Program-made: the position numbers and the translations under genes
Source: Medicago truncatula
Lineage: Eukaryota > Streptophyta > Magnoliopsida > Fabales > Fabaceae
Length of the DNA stretch: 64,000 bases
Assembly: GCF_003473485.1 (NCBI RefSeq)
Contig: NC_053045.1
Coordinates: forward strand, 522,501 to 586,500
Direction: 5' to 3'
Shown here: positions 22,318 through 33,728 of the stretch, piece by piece
Layout: every line of letters begins with the position of its first letter
How positions within the stretch are numbered: the first letter of the stretch is position 1
The notes under the pieces: generated by a model
The model's database searches: none
What the model was told of the DNA's origin: nothing
The model's input: the letters and a program-made list of their open reading frames with translations, nothing else

Positions 22318-24138
22318 CTACATTTGACAAGACAAAAACTTTAGGTACCCATGTAATGTTGGGTCCTTGAGGGTTAGTTCTTCTAAGAGATCTTTTCTGA
22401 ATGTAACTTTCTGTCTTGTATGATCAGATTTGTTACAGCAGGAACATATCATCTTAGCCTTCTCAGCCTTTTGTGAACTTTCTGATCTATTAAGATGAGA
22501 ACGTTCTGAACTAAGATTAATCTTATTTTTTCTAATAAACTTCTTCTTATGATAACATACAGATACATCATGTCCTAATCTATCACAGTAAGAACATTGT
22601 AACTTCATTTCAGCCTTTTGAGGTACAAAGTTTTTAATGAGATTCTTGTTTGGATCTTTGAATCCTAAACCAGATTTCTCAGCACTTTTGCTTTGAGATC
22701 CCAAAATATTTTGAAATGTTTCTGTAGACTTTATGAAGCATGTGAGATCATTTTTCAGTTTCTCAACTTCATTTTTCAAAAGAATGTTTTCCTTTTGTAC
22801 CTCAGAAGGTTTGGAATAAATGTTCTTTTGCCTTTTGTTTAATTCTCTTTGTTGTTCAGACATTTTAAAATGAGAGTCCTGCAAAGTCTGTATGGTTTTT
22901 CTAGATTCATCATATTTATTTCGAAGTTTTTCCTTTTCTATTTTTAGTTCAGAAAGTTCCTTGATTAATGACTGACATCTGTTAGTTAAGAAGTTTGAAT
23001 CATATAAAAGGCTATCAAGTTTACTTTCAAGGTCTTTATATAAAGGATGAGTTTTGTAGACAATTACCTCTTCTTCATCATCTGTTTGAGCCATCAAACT
23101 TAAGTTGGCTTCCTCATCTTCTTGTGATTCTGTTTCTTCCATGTCATCCCAGGTGATCATAGCTTTCTTCTTGAAAGGTGGTTTTCTTTGCACCTTTTTA
23201 ATGTCAGGACATTCACTTTTGTAATGTCCAGTTTTGTTGCAGCCAAAACAAGTGACCTGACTTTTGTCAGTTTCAGTTCTGTTGTTGTTGCTTGTGTTGG
23301 GAAATTTCTTCCTGATTTGATTTCTTCTCATCATCATTCTTTGTATCCTTTTTGAGATTAGTGCTAGTTCATCTTCAGCTTCTTCTTCATGAACTTCTTC
23401 TATTTCTTGTGTTTCTTGCAAATCATCTTCAGTTACTGATGAGGTTTGCTGAGAGGCTTTCAAGGCAAGTGACTTTACCTTCTTTACTGGTTTGTCTCCT
23501 TGAAGTACAACTTCATGAGCTCTCAGTGAACCAATGAGATCTTCCAGGTTCATAGATTTCAAATCTTTGGCCTGAGTGATTGCAGTGACCATAGGTCTCC
23601 ACATACTTGGAAGACATCTCAATATTTTTCTGATTCTCTCATGAGTGGAATATGTTTTTCCAAGAGATCTCATTTCATTTACTATTGTAGTAAATCTGGC
23701 ATACATCTCATCAATGGTTTCATTTTCACTCATTTCAAAGACTTCAAACTTTCTGACTCCAATGTCAATTCTGGTTTCTTTGACATGAGATGTACCTTCA
23801 TGATGTACTTTCAAGGTATCCCATACCTCTTTAGCATTTTTGCATTCATCAACTCTTTCACTTTCTTCCATGGTTAGTGCACATGATAGAAAGAGTCTAG
23901 CTTTAGAGTTTAGCAATACCTGAGCCTTTTCATCTGTTGACCATGCACTCTTAACTTTGATGATCCCTTCTTTGGTTAGTGGAACAAAGTCTCCATCTGT
24001 GATTACTATCCACATGTCATTGTCCTGAGATCTGAGAAAGAGTTCCATCTTGCCTTTCCAGAAGTAGTAGTTTGAGCCATCAAAAAGTGGTGGTCTGTTT
24101 GATGATCCTCCTTCAGCTATGTATTTGACTTTAGACAT
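22318..24138 (-). CDS. gag polyprotein of the Copia-type element (606 codons)
   Basis: The N-terminus has the DUF4219-like PPLFDGSNYYFWKGKMELF. A UBN2/Copia gag core follows (residues about 60-210), including AKEVWDTLKVHHEGTSHVKE and RILRCLP-type helices. A CCHC zinc knuckle, CFGCNKTGHYKSEC, lies at about residues 295-310. A second knuckle-like motif, CSYCDRLGHDVSVC, lies near residue 530, after a long charged coiled-coil-like stretch. Gag forms the virus-like particle and binds RNA. The start follows the primer binding site by about 55 bases. The frame looks whole; no pol frame follows. Confidence 0.85.
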   Translation of the reverse strand: MSKVKYIAEGGSSNRPPLFDGSNYYFWKGKMELFLRSQDNDMWIVITDGDFVPLTKEGIIKVKSAWSTDEKAQVLLNSKARLFLSCALTMEESERVDECKNAKEVWDTLKVHHEGTSHVKETRIDIGVRKFEVFEMSENETIDEMYARFTTIVNEMRSLGKTYSTHERIRKILRCLPSMWRPMVTAITQAKDLKSMNLEDLIGSLRAHEVVLQGDKPVKKVKSLALKASQQTSSVTEDDLQETQEIEEVHEEEAEDELALISKRIQRMMMRRNQIRKKFPNTSNNNRTETDKSQVTCFGCNKTGHYKSECPDIKKVQRKPPFKKKAMITWDDMEETESQEDEEANLSLMAQTDDEEEVIVYKTHPLYKDLESKLDSLLYDSNFLTNRCQSLIKELSELKIEKEKLRNKYDESRKTIQTLQDSHFKMSEQQRELNKRQKNIYSKPSEVQKENILLKNEVEKLKNDLTCFIKSTETFQNILGSQSKSAEKSGLGFKDPNKNLIKNFVPQKAEMKLQCSYCDRLGHDVSVCYHKKKFIRKNKINLSSERSHLNRSESSQKAEKAKMICSCCNKSDHTRQKVTFRKDLLEELTLKDPTLHGYLKFLSCQM

Positions 24139-24193
24139 ACTTCCTGAATCTTTTCTCTAACACTTGTTTAAGTGTTCAAACCCTTAGAGCCGT

Positions 24194-24205
24194 GCTCTGA
24201 TACCA
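24194..24205 (-). other. Primer binding site (tRNA-iMet type)
   Basis: On the minus strand TGGTATCAGAGC lies two bases after the 5' LTR end. It is the standard Copia primer binding site, complementary to the 3' end of initiator tRNA-Met, and it fixes the orientation of the element. Confidence 0.85.
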
Positions 24206-24207
24206 AT

Positions 24208-26019
24208 TGAAGTAGATAAAATAGTCACAAGGAAGGGGGGTTTGAATTGTGACCCTTTAAAAATTAATCCTGCCACTTAAAAGTTATTCTCAAGTTGATA
24301 ACTTGGAATGGTTAAGTTAACAGACAGACTTCAGAACGTTCTGAAGTATTAGTATAAACACAATTTGAATAATTAAATGTGTTTGTGTGTGTTGTGTTTA
24401 CTGTAAGTAAATAGTAAAGAGAAGAGAAGAAGAACACACAGAAATTTATAGTGGTTCACCCAATGTGGGTTAGTCCACTCCTCACAATCTTGTGAGATTT
24501 TCCACTATGATGCTTGAGATAACTTCTCAAATCCTGCACCTTACAACCTTGTTCACCTGAACAATTACAACAACTGTATTCTCTTAGCCTCAGCAGGCTT
24601 ACACCTTTCTTGCTAAGTTACCCACTTAGACTTTACACCTTTCTGCTCAAACTAACACTTTAGTACCCCTAAAGCTAGATGAGACTTTTCTTTACAATTT
24701 GTATGGAGGTTTGAATGATATAGATCAGACAAGAGAAGAATGGAGGTTGAGATTTATCTTTGAAAAGATAAGAGAGATATTGATTTACACTTTTGAAGAC
24801 TTCTTGGAATCTTTGTGATGATCAATATTTTTGCTAAAGCTTCAAACACTCTTATGTTGTTTTCTTGTATGCTTTGCAAAGGTGTGTGTTATGCTGAGGT
24901 CTTGATCTCTATTTATAGAGTTCTTGAGCCTTTATAGCCGTTGGAGAGTGACCACTGGTCTTATGCCACGTGTCCTGGGTCCCACCAACTTTCACTTGAA
25001 ATTCTGGGCAAACTGAAATACTTCAGAATGTTGTTGTGTTCTTGAGAATACTTCAGAATGTTGTTGTGTTCTTCATGATCTTCATCTGGGTTCTTGTTGA
25101 TGAACGGTCAGATGTGCATCTGGGCTTTTGCAGATGAATGTCACATGAATTTCTGGGTTGTACTTGAAGATTGTTCTTGGACGTACTTCAGAATGTTCAT
25201 GGATCAGATCTTCTTTGAAATCTGTCTTGGAACTAGTGCAGAATCTCATAAAGTGGAGCTGTCACTTCACTACCATGCTTTAGGGGATTTGGTTTGCTTT
25301 GTACAGTACCAACTCCCTTATGTGTCGAGATCTTGTTGAATCAGATCTGATCTTGCTTTTGACTTTGCCTTTTGCTTTCCAACCACTGTACTGTTCACGT
25401 CAGAAAAAGCATGGAGCAGGATCGAACATTCTGAACTCAGGGGACTTCAGAATGTTTCTTTTGTTTCACTTAGGATGATTTGTAAGACTTGTAATTAATG
25501 TAATCAAATCCTAATAGTGAAACATTTATGAAGTGCAGCATGGAAAACATCTAGGATGATATTCTTAATGGAATATTCCTAATGTTTTGTACTTCAATTG
25601 TTCATAGTCTTAAATGAACATTGAAGATGCCCTTTTTGACTTTAATCAAATAAATGCTTTTATTCCTTGATTGATCTCAGTCATGTACTTTTCTGGGCTT
25701 TCATTTAAGTCACGTGAACCTTGCATGTTCTTCATTTAGTTCATGAATTTCTGGGCTTGGTTCTTGATGTTCATCATGAACAACCTTCTGAACTCTGTCC
25801 AACCTTCTGAACTCTTTTTAACTTTCTGAACTCTGACTGAGTTCTTAAGTCTTTATGTCCTTTGATTCTTTGTATCTTGGTATAAATTTACACTTGTTCC
25901 TGTCTTAGTTAACCACTCAAGAGCACAAGTTAAATACCAACAAATTAATCAAAGTCCATTAATTCCTTAATCATCAAGGTTTGTTATCTTTAAAATAAAT
26001 TAGGGATTTTGCCTCAACA
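24208..26019 (-). repeat. Right-hand (5') LTR of the Copia-type element
   Basis: About 1.8 kb, ending in the TG...CA form on the minus strand and flanked outside by aatat. The portion nearest the gag gene is repeated at the left end of the element (about 21701-22158). Inside are recurring cttcagaatgtt/gttctgaa motifs, probably U3 enhancer-type repeats. Confidence 0.8.
24909..24918 (-). promoter_or_regulatory. Probable TATA box of the LTR
   Basis: On the minus strand the sequence reads CTATAAATAG about 1.1 kb inside the 5' LTR, a good match to a plant TATA box and a sensible place for the U3/R border. Confidence 0.5.
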
Positions 26020-26340
26020 AATATACCTAATTCAAATTAAACTATCAAATTAATCTGCATTTTATTTTAGAAGTTTTACTAATCTACAAATAATTAAATT
26101 GATAATGCAACATAAATTTGAATAATCATATAAAATAGAAACAAAATCTAATTTTAAATAGATATTAATACCCATTTTGGTAATCATGACTATCCAAACA
26201 ACAAGAATTTTTAAGAATCAATTCTAAGTGAATCCAAACATAAATCAATTCATATTGAACTCACTTTTTCCCAAAATCAATTTTGTCAAGCTCAATTAAA
26301 TCAAAATCAATTTTCTCAACAGCTGAACCAAACACACACT

Positions 26341-26944
26341 GGTATGTGTTTGGTTTGCAGAAGAATGTTTAAGGAAAGAAAGTGAAAGGAATGAAAGTAT
26401 AAGGAAAAAATGATAGTGGAAAGTAAGAAGATTTTTGTGGTTGTTTGGTATAAAAGAAAGTGAATAGAAAGTGGAAGGAAAGAATGATGTGTATATTTGT
26501 AAAAGGACAATTACATCCTTGAAAAGTATTAGCTACATCTCATTTTAAATTAAATATTTTATCTACATATTAAAATATATTTTAATTTAGATATAATAAT
26601 TTTAAAAAAAAAAATTACGCTGGGAGAAATTTTTTGTAAAGTATGTGTCAAAATCATAAATTGCCTAGTATGCTCGTACATGATGCAACGTTTTAATGCC
26701 TTAAAAAATGGCACAATACTAATAATATAATCAAGGCTATTTTAGACTTTTCTCATAAAATTGGTGCCTTTTGCATATTTCCGTTCATGGATGTGTGGAA
26801 AGGTTTTGAGCGTAGGTTCCACCTCAAAACTTTCTTTCCTCATCTTTTTTATGTGCTGTCAAAGGGTGGAAAGGTAGTGTGTCCACAACCTTTCTTTCCC
26901 TATAGTCTTTCTTTCTTTAATCTATCCATGGATCCAAACACACC
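26341..26944. repeat. Inverted-repeat element of about 600 bp
   Basis: The left end, ggtatgtgtttggtttg, mirrors the right end, gatccaaacacacc. The inner parts are GA-rich (aaggaaagaaagtgaaagg) on the left and CT-rich (ctttctttccctatag) on the right. This resembles a non-autonomous TIR element. The target duplication is not clear. Confidence 0.5.
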
Positions 26945-27755
26945 ATTAATGTTGGTTTTGGGTTTTGTGGTGTTCACGTTTGGAGAAATACGGAAACCAA
27001 AAAAGATCATATTACAATGTTGATATTGATATAAGACAGTGACATGGTTGAAAAGGGAGCTGCTAGCATTGGCTTTCAATGTCAGGTTCATCTCCTCTCA
27101 ATGTGCAGTTTGTCTTTTTCTTAACACCAAGTGAGGTTCTGGATACGAAGTTGTTAGATATTGGTATGTTTGTTTAATTATCTTTCTCAAACTTAGAGTT
27201 TGTTGAATTGAAATATAGTCTACTTCTTTCAATGCTCGTGTTTATCTTATAAGAGGGGATAAATGGGAGTGGTACCATTAACTCATGAATGTAGAAACTT
27301 TTTAAATTGAAATATTTTTAGGTTATATTCGAATTAAGGGTTTAAGAAAAATAAGTCTTTTTTTAGCAAATAAGTCTATATTTTAGTGAATAGTTGAAAG
27401 AATAATATGATTTATGATCATATATAACATTTTGACCAAATGATTCTATAAAATCTTAATCACATACTATTTTTAAAAATAGTATATGATCATATATTAT
27501 ATTATTCTTTAAATTTTTTAATATCTTAAATGTAGATTAAAATAAAGATTTAACCCTCTTTAAACTTTCAATCCTAACATATCCTAAAAATATTTCTCGC
27601 TAAAAAGTGTTTATGTTTCTAAGTTAATGGACCACGCTCATTTATCCTCAATTTGCAACATACACGCACATTAAAAGAAGGATAAATTGCAATTCAGCGA
27701 AACCTTGAATAGGAAAATGAAACAAACTTATCAAATATCGAATGACTTTGTAACA
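26945..27755. other. Intergenic nuclear DNA
   Basis: No gene is recognised. An imperfect A/T palindrome occurs around 27415-27500 (atatgatttatgatcatata ... tatgatcatatatta). Confidence 0.5.
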
Positions 27756-28423
27756 TGTGGATCATTATTATCAGTAGCTATTTTAGTCATTACGTTTCAA
27801 GAAGCCATCCAAATTCTTACTTTTACCAAGAATTTGGATTTTTTAAATAAATCAGTTGATTTTGTCGAAATAAAATACATGAATATGAATGAAAGAAACA
27901 ATGTTTTATGAAAAACATCTTTTTATTCTTCTCGAAATTATTATAGGTCTCAATTTATTCAACAATTGGATCGTTGGGGTTATCGTATTATTAGTCAGGG
28001 TTTTCTGTTTTTAACGATATGTATTCTTTCAGGGGCAGTATGGACTAACGAGGCATGCGGGTCCTATTGGAATTGGGATCCAAAGGAAACTTGGGCCTTT
28101 ATTACTTGGACCATATTCGCAATTTATTCACATACTAGAAAAAATAAAAAATTTGAAGGTGTAAATTCTTCAATAGTGGCATCTATCGGATTTCTTATAA
28201 TTTGGATATGTTATTTGGGGATCAATCTACTAGGAATATGACTACATAGTTATGGTTCATTTACATGTAATTAAATTTCAATGAGTAAAGAACCTGAGAA
28301 ATAAAAATATGAAAAACATATAAATATATATTTTCCATAAATCGTGGAGAACCTTTTCAATCAAGTAATGTAATGATTCAAGGGGTTCTCACAAACAACA
28401 AACATATTGGATTATAATTTCAA
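27756..28423 (+). pseudogene. ccsA: ccsA 3' fragment, decayed by substitutions
   Basis: It matches ccsA from [20 protein letters not shown] to the C-terminus and continues into the downstream spacer hairpin. Compared with the copy at 14487-15458 it has a CGT(A)-to-TGA stop after NNVL, another stop replacing glycine in GIGLHSYG, and missense changes such as W-to-C in the NEAWGSYW region. The differences are substitutions rather than indels. The 5' half of the gene is missing. Confidence 0.9.
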
Positions 28424-28439
28424 TATGTTTATGGAAAGT

Positions 28440-28830
28440 TGAAAGTACCAGAGATTCCTAGAGGCATACCATCTGAAAAGCTTCCAATTGGGTAGATCAA
28501 GGAAACTGCAGTAACAGCTGCAACAGGAGCTGAATATGCAACAACAATCCAAGAGCGCATACCCAGTAAGAAGTGTAGAACAATTAGTAGGACCGCCGTT
28601 GTATGACCATTCATCAACAAATGCAGCTTCCCATATCGGGTAAAAGTGCAAACTGATAGCCGCAGAAGTAGGAACAATGGCACCATAAATAATATTATTT
28701 CCGTAAAGTTGAGATCCAGAAACAGGCTCACGAATACCATCAATAACTACTGGAGGGGCTGCGATGAAAGCGATAAGAAATACAGAAGTTGCGGTCGATA
28801 AGGTAGGGATCATCAAAACACCAAACCATC
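28440..28830 (-). pseudogene. psbA: psbA fragment (photosystem II D1), decayed
   Basis: On the minus strand, pieces of the D1 protein are clear: [29 protein letters not shown], then in another frame [16 protein letters not shown], and [14 protein letters not shown]. About 17 codons (the VACYMGREWELSFRLG region) and two more after IYPIG are missing, and a small indel after NGGP shifts the frame. It covers roughly residues 35-185 of about 350. Confidence 0.9.
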
Positions 28831-29991
28831 AATATCTCATACTCACATTATCCTTTTATTCTATCTCATCATTTTTCTCTCTCTATTGATTTTAACTAAT
28901 GAAAAGAGAGAGAAAAAAAATTGTCACAAAAGTTGTCTCAAATAATTGTTCAATTATCACGACTCTTCTCTTTTACATCTAGTGTGACGCCCAAGGCTGC
29001 CAATTACGGACTGTGTTGCTAATTCAAGTGCCATAAATTTATCATAGAAATTGCCTTTTTCTTCTTTTTTTGTTATTAGAAAAACTCTTAATTGTCTTTT
29101 TCCTCTTCTTTTTGTTATTGGAAGGAAAATATTTTAATTTTTAAAAATCTGGAAAAATATATAAAAAAATTCATATTTTAAAATTAGAAAAAAAAATATT
29201 CCAGAATTTTTATAAAATCCTTTCCATGATTTAAAATAATTTTTTTTTTTTACGAAATTTAAAAAAATGGTCAGATTTTTTTTTTTTTCCAAAAAAATAT
29301 TTTTTTAAATTTTTTCTACAAAATTCTGGGAAATATTTTAATTTAAAAATGTCATATTTTTTTTCGAAAAAAAGGTTTTTTTTTATAATTTTTTCTAAAA
29401 AATTCTGAAAAATATATAAAAAATTCAGATTTTTATAAAATATTATTCCTGAATTTTATAAAATCTTTTTCAAAATTTGAATTTTTTTTTTACGAAATTA
29501 AGAAAAAAAGGTCAGATTTTTTTTTAAATTATTTTTTTCTACAAAATTCTGAAAAATATTTTAATTTTTAAAAATCTGGATACAAATTATTTTAAAAATA
29601 TATAAATAGATGAAGATTGATGGTGATTTTAAATTTATATTTTTAGGAAAATCAAGAAAAATAGAAATGATTATATGTTGTGAGCCCATTGTATACTTGT
29701 GTACTTTTCAAATTTAGCCCTTGATCACCAATCTTAAATGACGTGTGGACAATGGTTAACTATTTTTGAAAACAAACTAACGGAGAGGACCAAAAGAGGT
29801 AACATCAGATGACATAAGGGACCAAGTTGAGACACTTTATAGTTAGGGGACCAAAATGAAATCCGAAAATAAATTAAGGGACCAAAACATGTATTAAACC
29901 AAAACAAAACATCTTTATGTCTTCCATTTGAAGAGAGAAAAATTGAAGGAAGTTTGAAAAATATTATAAAATAATTAATGGTGATGAGACT
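28831..29991. repeat. A/T-rich repeat-bearing intergenic DNA
   Basis: Between about 29205-29345 and 29450-29580 a segment is repeated in direct orientation (tacgaaatt...ggtcagatttttttt...ctacaaaattctg). The tctggaaaaat motifs resemble the interior of the foldback element at 53782-55076. At 29700-29890 are recurrent agggaccaaa motifs common in legume dispersed repeats. No gene is recognised. Confidence 0.5.
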
Positions 29992-30261
29992 CACTATCTA
30001 TTGCTGTGTCTATCTACTTTTAATTGTAAATTTTCATTTATTTTGAGAAATGGAGAGATAAATTGGAGTTAGGATTCTCTCCATTTTAAGTCATATCAAT
30101 TTGGACAGATAAATATACAAAATAGTTTAAAAAAATATATGAGGTGAGTTCAAATTTTTCTCCATTTGCCAATCATACATTCATTGTTCACTTACTCCAA
30201 TTTGACAAAATTAAATAGAGTTTGCAATTTAGAGAGATAACACAAAAAATAGATAGTGAAG
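29992..30261. repeat. MITE-like inverted repeat upstream of the PNPOx-like gene
   Basis: The left end, cactatctattgctgtg, and the right end, aaaaatagatagtg, are inverted, with inner similarity (tgagaaatggagagataa versus tctctaaattg). The symmetry extends weakly outward (attaatggtgatgag versus gaatcacataatcattaat). It lies 330 bases 5' of the next gene's start. CACTA-like ends are present but no 3-bp target duplication was found. Confidence 0.45.
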
Positions 30262-30587
30262 TACTACTAAGTGAATCACATAATCATTAATTATATTTTA
30301 CATTTTTTTTTTAAATTTTATTTATTTTTATCTCTTTAAATAGATAAAATGGAGAAAGATAATAAATGGAAAATCTTAACTCGTTCAAATTTGGTGGTTT
30401 ACTCCACAAACAAGTAACTGTTCCGTAATTTGAGCAAATCCAAATCGGAAAAGACACATTGTTGTCGCGTGTCTCAAATTCTTATCCATTTTCCGTTTCG
30501 TTTCAACACTAGAACCACTTTAACAAACCCAAAGAGAAGAAAAAAAAAAAAAAACACGACCATCTTCAATTGAATCTTCTTCAAAAA

Positions 30588-33233
30588 ATGCTTCTTCAAA
30601 CAAGAAACTTCACAGCACCATCATGTTTTACACCAACAACAAAAACCAACACTAAAATCTCAACACACCCATCAAATTCAATCTCATTTCGTAACACAAA
30701 ATGTTCTGTCACTGTTTCAACCCAATTAGAACAATCAAAAACCGAAAACAAAATCAAGAAACCGTTTCCAGCTGAAGTATCAAGAACAATTATGGATTTA
30801 GCTAGGACTGGAACACTTTCAACGTTAACCCAACAGGGTTATCCTCTTGGTGTTGGTGTTCGATTTGTTGTTGATTCTCAAGATGGAAACCCTTTTTTCT
30901 ATTTCAATCATAATGCTATTCCCACCACTAATAATAACATTGACACCCCCTCTTCACTTCATGTCAAGGTATTCAAATTTGAAGTTTTTTGAATGAATTA
31001 ATGGGATAATCGGAATTGGGTTTTTGATGCATTGTATGTGTGTTTTTTTTTTTTTTTTGTGTCAATCAGTTTTTGCAGTCTGGATTGAGGACTCCTCAGT
31101 GTACACTTCAAGGAACGCTTACTAACCCGCAGGATCCGGCTTTGATCAAGGTGAGTGAGTGGATTAATGTTATTTATTTTCAAATTAAGTTCAATGATTT
31201 GTAATCAATCATTATTAGTATTGGTCTTTTCAATTTGTGATCGTAATGAATCATCAATTTAGTCCCTTAAATTGTAGGCATCGAACATTAACAATAGATC
31301 ACATTAGTTTGAAATTGAATCAAGTGGTTTAGCTTAAGTGGTTAATGAGCTTCTAGTTAAGTTAAAAAGATCAGAGTACCTGAGTTTGATTCTTGGCTAG
31401 AACAATTTGTGGCCAATTTTTGCTTGCCTCTCAGACTCAACTCTGGATTACCAGAACCCATTTTCTTGGAAACAAGAGGGTTAAGAGTTAAGATAAAACA
31501 ATCACATTAGTTCGTCTTGGACAATGCAGAGACTAATTTGACTAACTCAAAAGGGCTAATGCGATTGAGGATTTTCAATGTTGGTAACATTTTAGAATTT
31601 CGTTCTAAAATTAAGTTCAATTGGACAATGTTGGACTAATGTGAATTATTATAAAATCAAGTTCAATGATCTTTAATCCGTTAGTATTAGTGAAGGTGCA
31701 TACCTAAGGTTTTTCAAACTGTGATTGTAATGAATCGTCAGTTTAGTTGCTGAAATCGTAGACATCGATCAATATTATCTCTTAAATTAACAAAAAATTG
31801 ACATGATCCATATAATATATCACATTAGTTTGAAACAAGTAGTTCATTTCAAGTGGTTAATGAGCTTCAATTAAGGTTGAATATAATAGAGTACCTGAGT
31901 TCGAACCCTAGTTGGAACAATCTTTGGCCAAACTTTTACTTACCTCCCAGCCGAACTCTAGATTACCAGAGCCTCTTTCCTTTGGAAACCGGAGGACTGA
32001 GAGAAAAATAACGTTGCATTAGTTTATCTTGGACAAATGCAGTGGCTAAATCGACTAAATTCAAAGGGCTATTGTGATCGATGATTTTTAATTTTGGAGT
32101 CATTTTAGAATTTTGTTAATGACAGAATTTCAAGGGCTGGGCTAAATTGGTCATTTACAATTGCGATGGTGAGTACATTACTATGAAAATTTATTGACAA
32201 ATGGGATTGATGTTGACAAATGTGTTGTGAAGAACTCAAAAATCCTAACCTTATTTTGACCTCAACTGTATTTGCGTACAGAAATTTATAAACATATACG
32301 CTTGTGTATCTGTTTATGTTTGTTTAACCAAAGTTCTAATGCCACTCTGCAGCGGCTTGTTTCTTTGTGGAAGAAGAGGTTTGGAGAAGAAGTTAATCAA
32401 GATTTTATGTATTTTATTGCCGTAGATAGGGTGCTGCACTTGGATGACTTCCAGGAGGTAGGGCTGACCTTTCATTTTTATTAAATCATATTCTAGCCTA
32501 TACTAATAGTTTACTAATACTAATTTAATAGGTTGCTTTGCTTGTTAACCTTGCAAGTCGTTTTATTATATAAGTTGGTTATATCACTGTTTTTCAGGAC
32601 GGTGTGTGGTTCACCTCTTTAGACTACAAAAATGCTCAACCTGACCCCCTTCGGGAGTTTGCTGAGAATTTAGTCGCTGAAATTAACACCAATAATATGG
32701 AAGACATTACCCGCTTTTGTAATGTCTATGTTGATTTGGATTTCCAGGTACTTTTCCTGCATGTATCTACATAGCATGTCATAAACAACAACACTTTGTC
32801 CATTTTTATTTCTGTTATCCTTTGATATAACGTAGCATTTGATTTATCATTCATGTCCTGTTGTGACTGTGTTTATGCAGCATTTATAAAAATCACTTGC
32901 TGTATGTGACTGCTAAATAGAAACCTAACTTCAAAACAATTTTGAGTACCGATAAGTTAGTTTTGCTGTGTTAACTTCTAATGTATTTGATTTCCATTGT
33001 AGGTCACAGAAGCAAAGGTGATATGGGTAGATCGTTTGGGCTTAGATATGCGTTTGTTTTCTCCTAACAACGGTTTATTTGAGGTTCGCATTCCTTTCCC
33101 TAGAGAAGTCACAGATGAAAAAGGTGCCAAGTCAACATTTAACTGTATGTCACAATTGGCTTGGGAGGTAGAAAGAAACTTCCATCCTCTGGATTTTGAG
33201 AAGGTTACAGAATTGAAACACATAAAGTCATGA
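30588..33233 (+). CDS. PNPOx-like/HugZ-like split-barrel protein, plastid-targeted (315 aa, 5 exons)
   Basis: Exons: 30588-30968, 31070-31150, 32353-32457, 32598-32747, 33003-33233, all with GT/AG borders and a continuous frame. Residues 1-45 are rich in S/T/N with few acidic residues, like a chloroplast transit peptide. Residues about 60-165 (PAEVSRTIMDLARTGTLSTL through LTNPQDPALI) are a pyridoxamine-phosphate-oxidase-type split barrel, often an FMN or haem binder. Residues about 205-300 (FAENLVAEINTNNMEDITRF to WEVERNFHPLDF) match the DUF2470/HugZ C-terminal domain. Arabidopsis relatives (At3g21140 type, and the glutamyl-tRNA-reductase-binding protein more distantly) share this build. The substrate is unknown. 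Intron 2 (1.2 kb) is swollen by a duplication. The gene appears intact. Confidence 0.88.
31179..32115 (+). repeat. Tandem duplication of about 430 bp within intron 2
   Basis: About 31179-31610 and 31650-32115 are diverged direct copies. Each contains aagtggttaatgagcttc followed by gagtacctgagtt(c/t)gaa/ttc..., which looks like A-box and B-box parts of a tRNA-derived SINE, and then ggattaccagagcc and aaagggctaatgcgat blocks. The copies differ by many substitutions, so the duplication is old. Confidence 0.7.
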
Positions 33234-33728
33234 TACTGTTGAGTTATAATTTTTTTGCACAACCGCATACCAATTTCATCAAATATGCAAGATGAAACTT
33301 TGTTATTTTTCAAGAATATGACCATTTTTATTGTGTTTGTATTCTGTGATGATTCATTTGAGGCTTGATGTAGAGATCGCTTTAAAGACTAAGCTTGTTT
33401 TGCAAGGTAATTTTTGGTTTTTGTCTAGTCTGTTGCAGGCCTCCTCCTGTCTTTATTTGAAAGAAATTAGTTAATGACTATTGAACTTGTTGGCCCTTGT
33501 GCCTCAAATACTATATGAACCCTAGGGGAGGAAAGGGGTTGTAAATAGGGTTCTTTAGAAATTTTCGCAAATCGTTTCTTTTTAAAAACAATTTCTATAT
33601 TGGTTTGAAAAATGAAAAATTATATCTGTAATTGGATTAAGACCAACAATAAAACTCTATGGAGTAGTATCTAGTTATACAACATGCACATAAACCCTGA
33701 AGTAAAATTGCCAATTCAATTAATTCAA

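Larger units (their letters stand above)
21701..26019 (-). mobile_element. Copia-type LTR element carrying gag only (fossil, non-autonomous)
   Basis: The element is bounded by a 5-bp target duplication, aatat, at 21696-21700 and 26020-26024. On the minus strand the outer end starts TGTTGAGGC and the LTRs end TTCA. Parts on the minus strand: a 5' LTR (24208-26019), a tRNA-Met-type primer binding site, one long gag frame, and a shorter 3' end repeat. No protease, integrase or reverse transcriptase is visible, so it is broken or non-autonomous (about one large loss). The two end repeats are almost identical where they overlap, so the insertion is recent in evolutionary terms. The gag type and long LTR could suit the SIRE/Maximus branch; that placement is tentative. 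Confidence 0.85.
27756..28830. other. Second, older NUPT: ccsA piece joined to psbA piece
   Basis: Two plastid pieces that are far apart in plastid genomes (small single-copy ccsA and large single-copy psbA) lie side by side with about 16 bases between them (28424-28439). Both carry many base substitutions and stops, unlike the ccsA copy at 14487-15458. The joined structure suggests end-joining of plastid fragments before or during integration. Confidence 0.9.

Noticed and set aside
25094-25339. 81-codon frame inside the LTR
   Set aside because: It lies in U3 sequence of the Copia-type element and has no recognisable product.
28412-28816. A working psbA-like gene
   Set aside because: It covers only about 40% of D1, with internal losses and a frame change.
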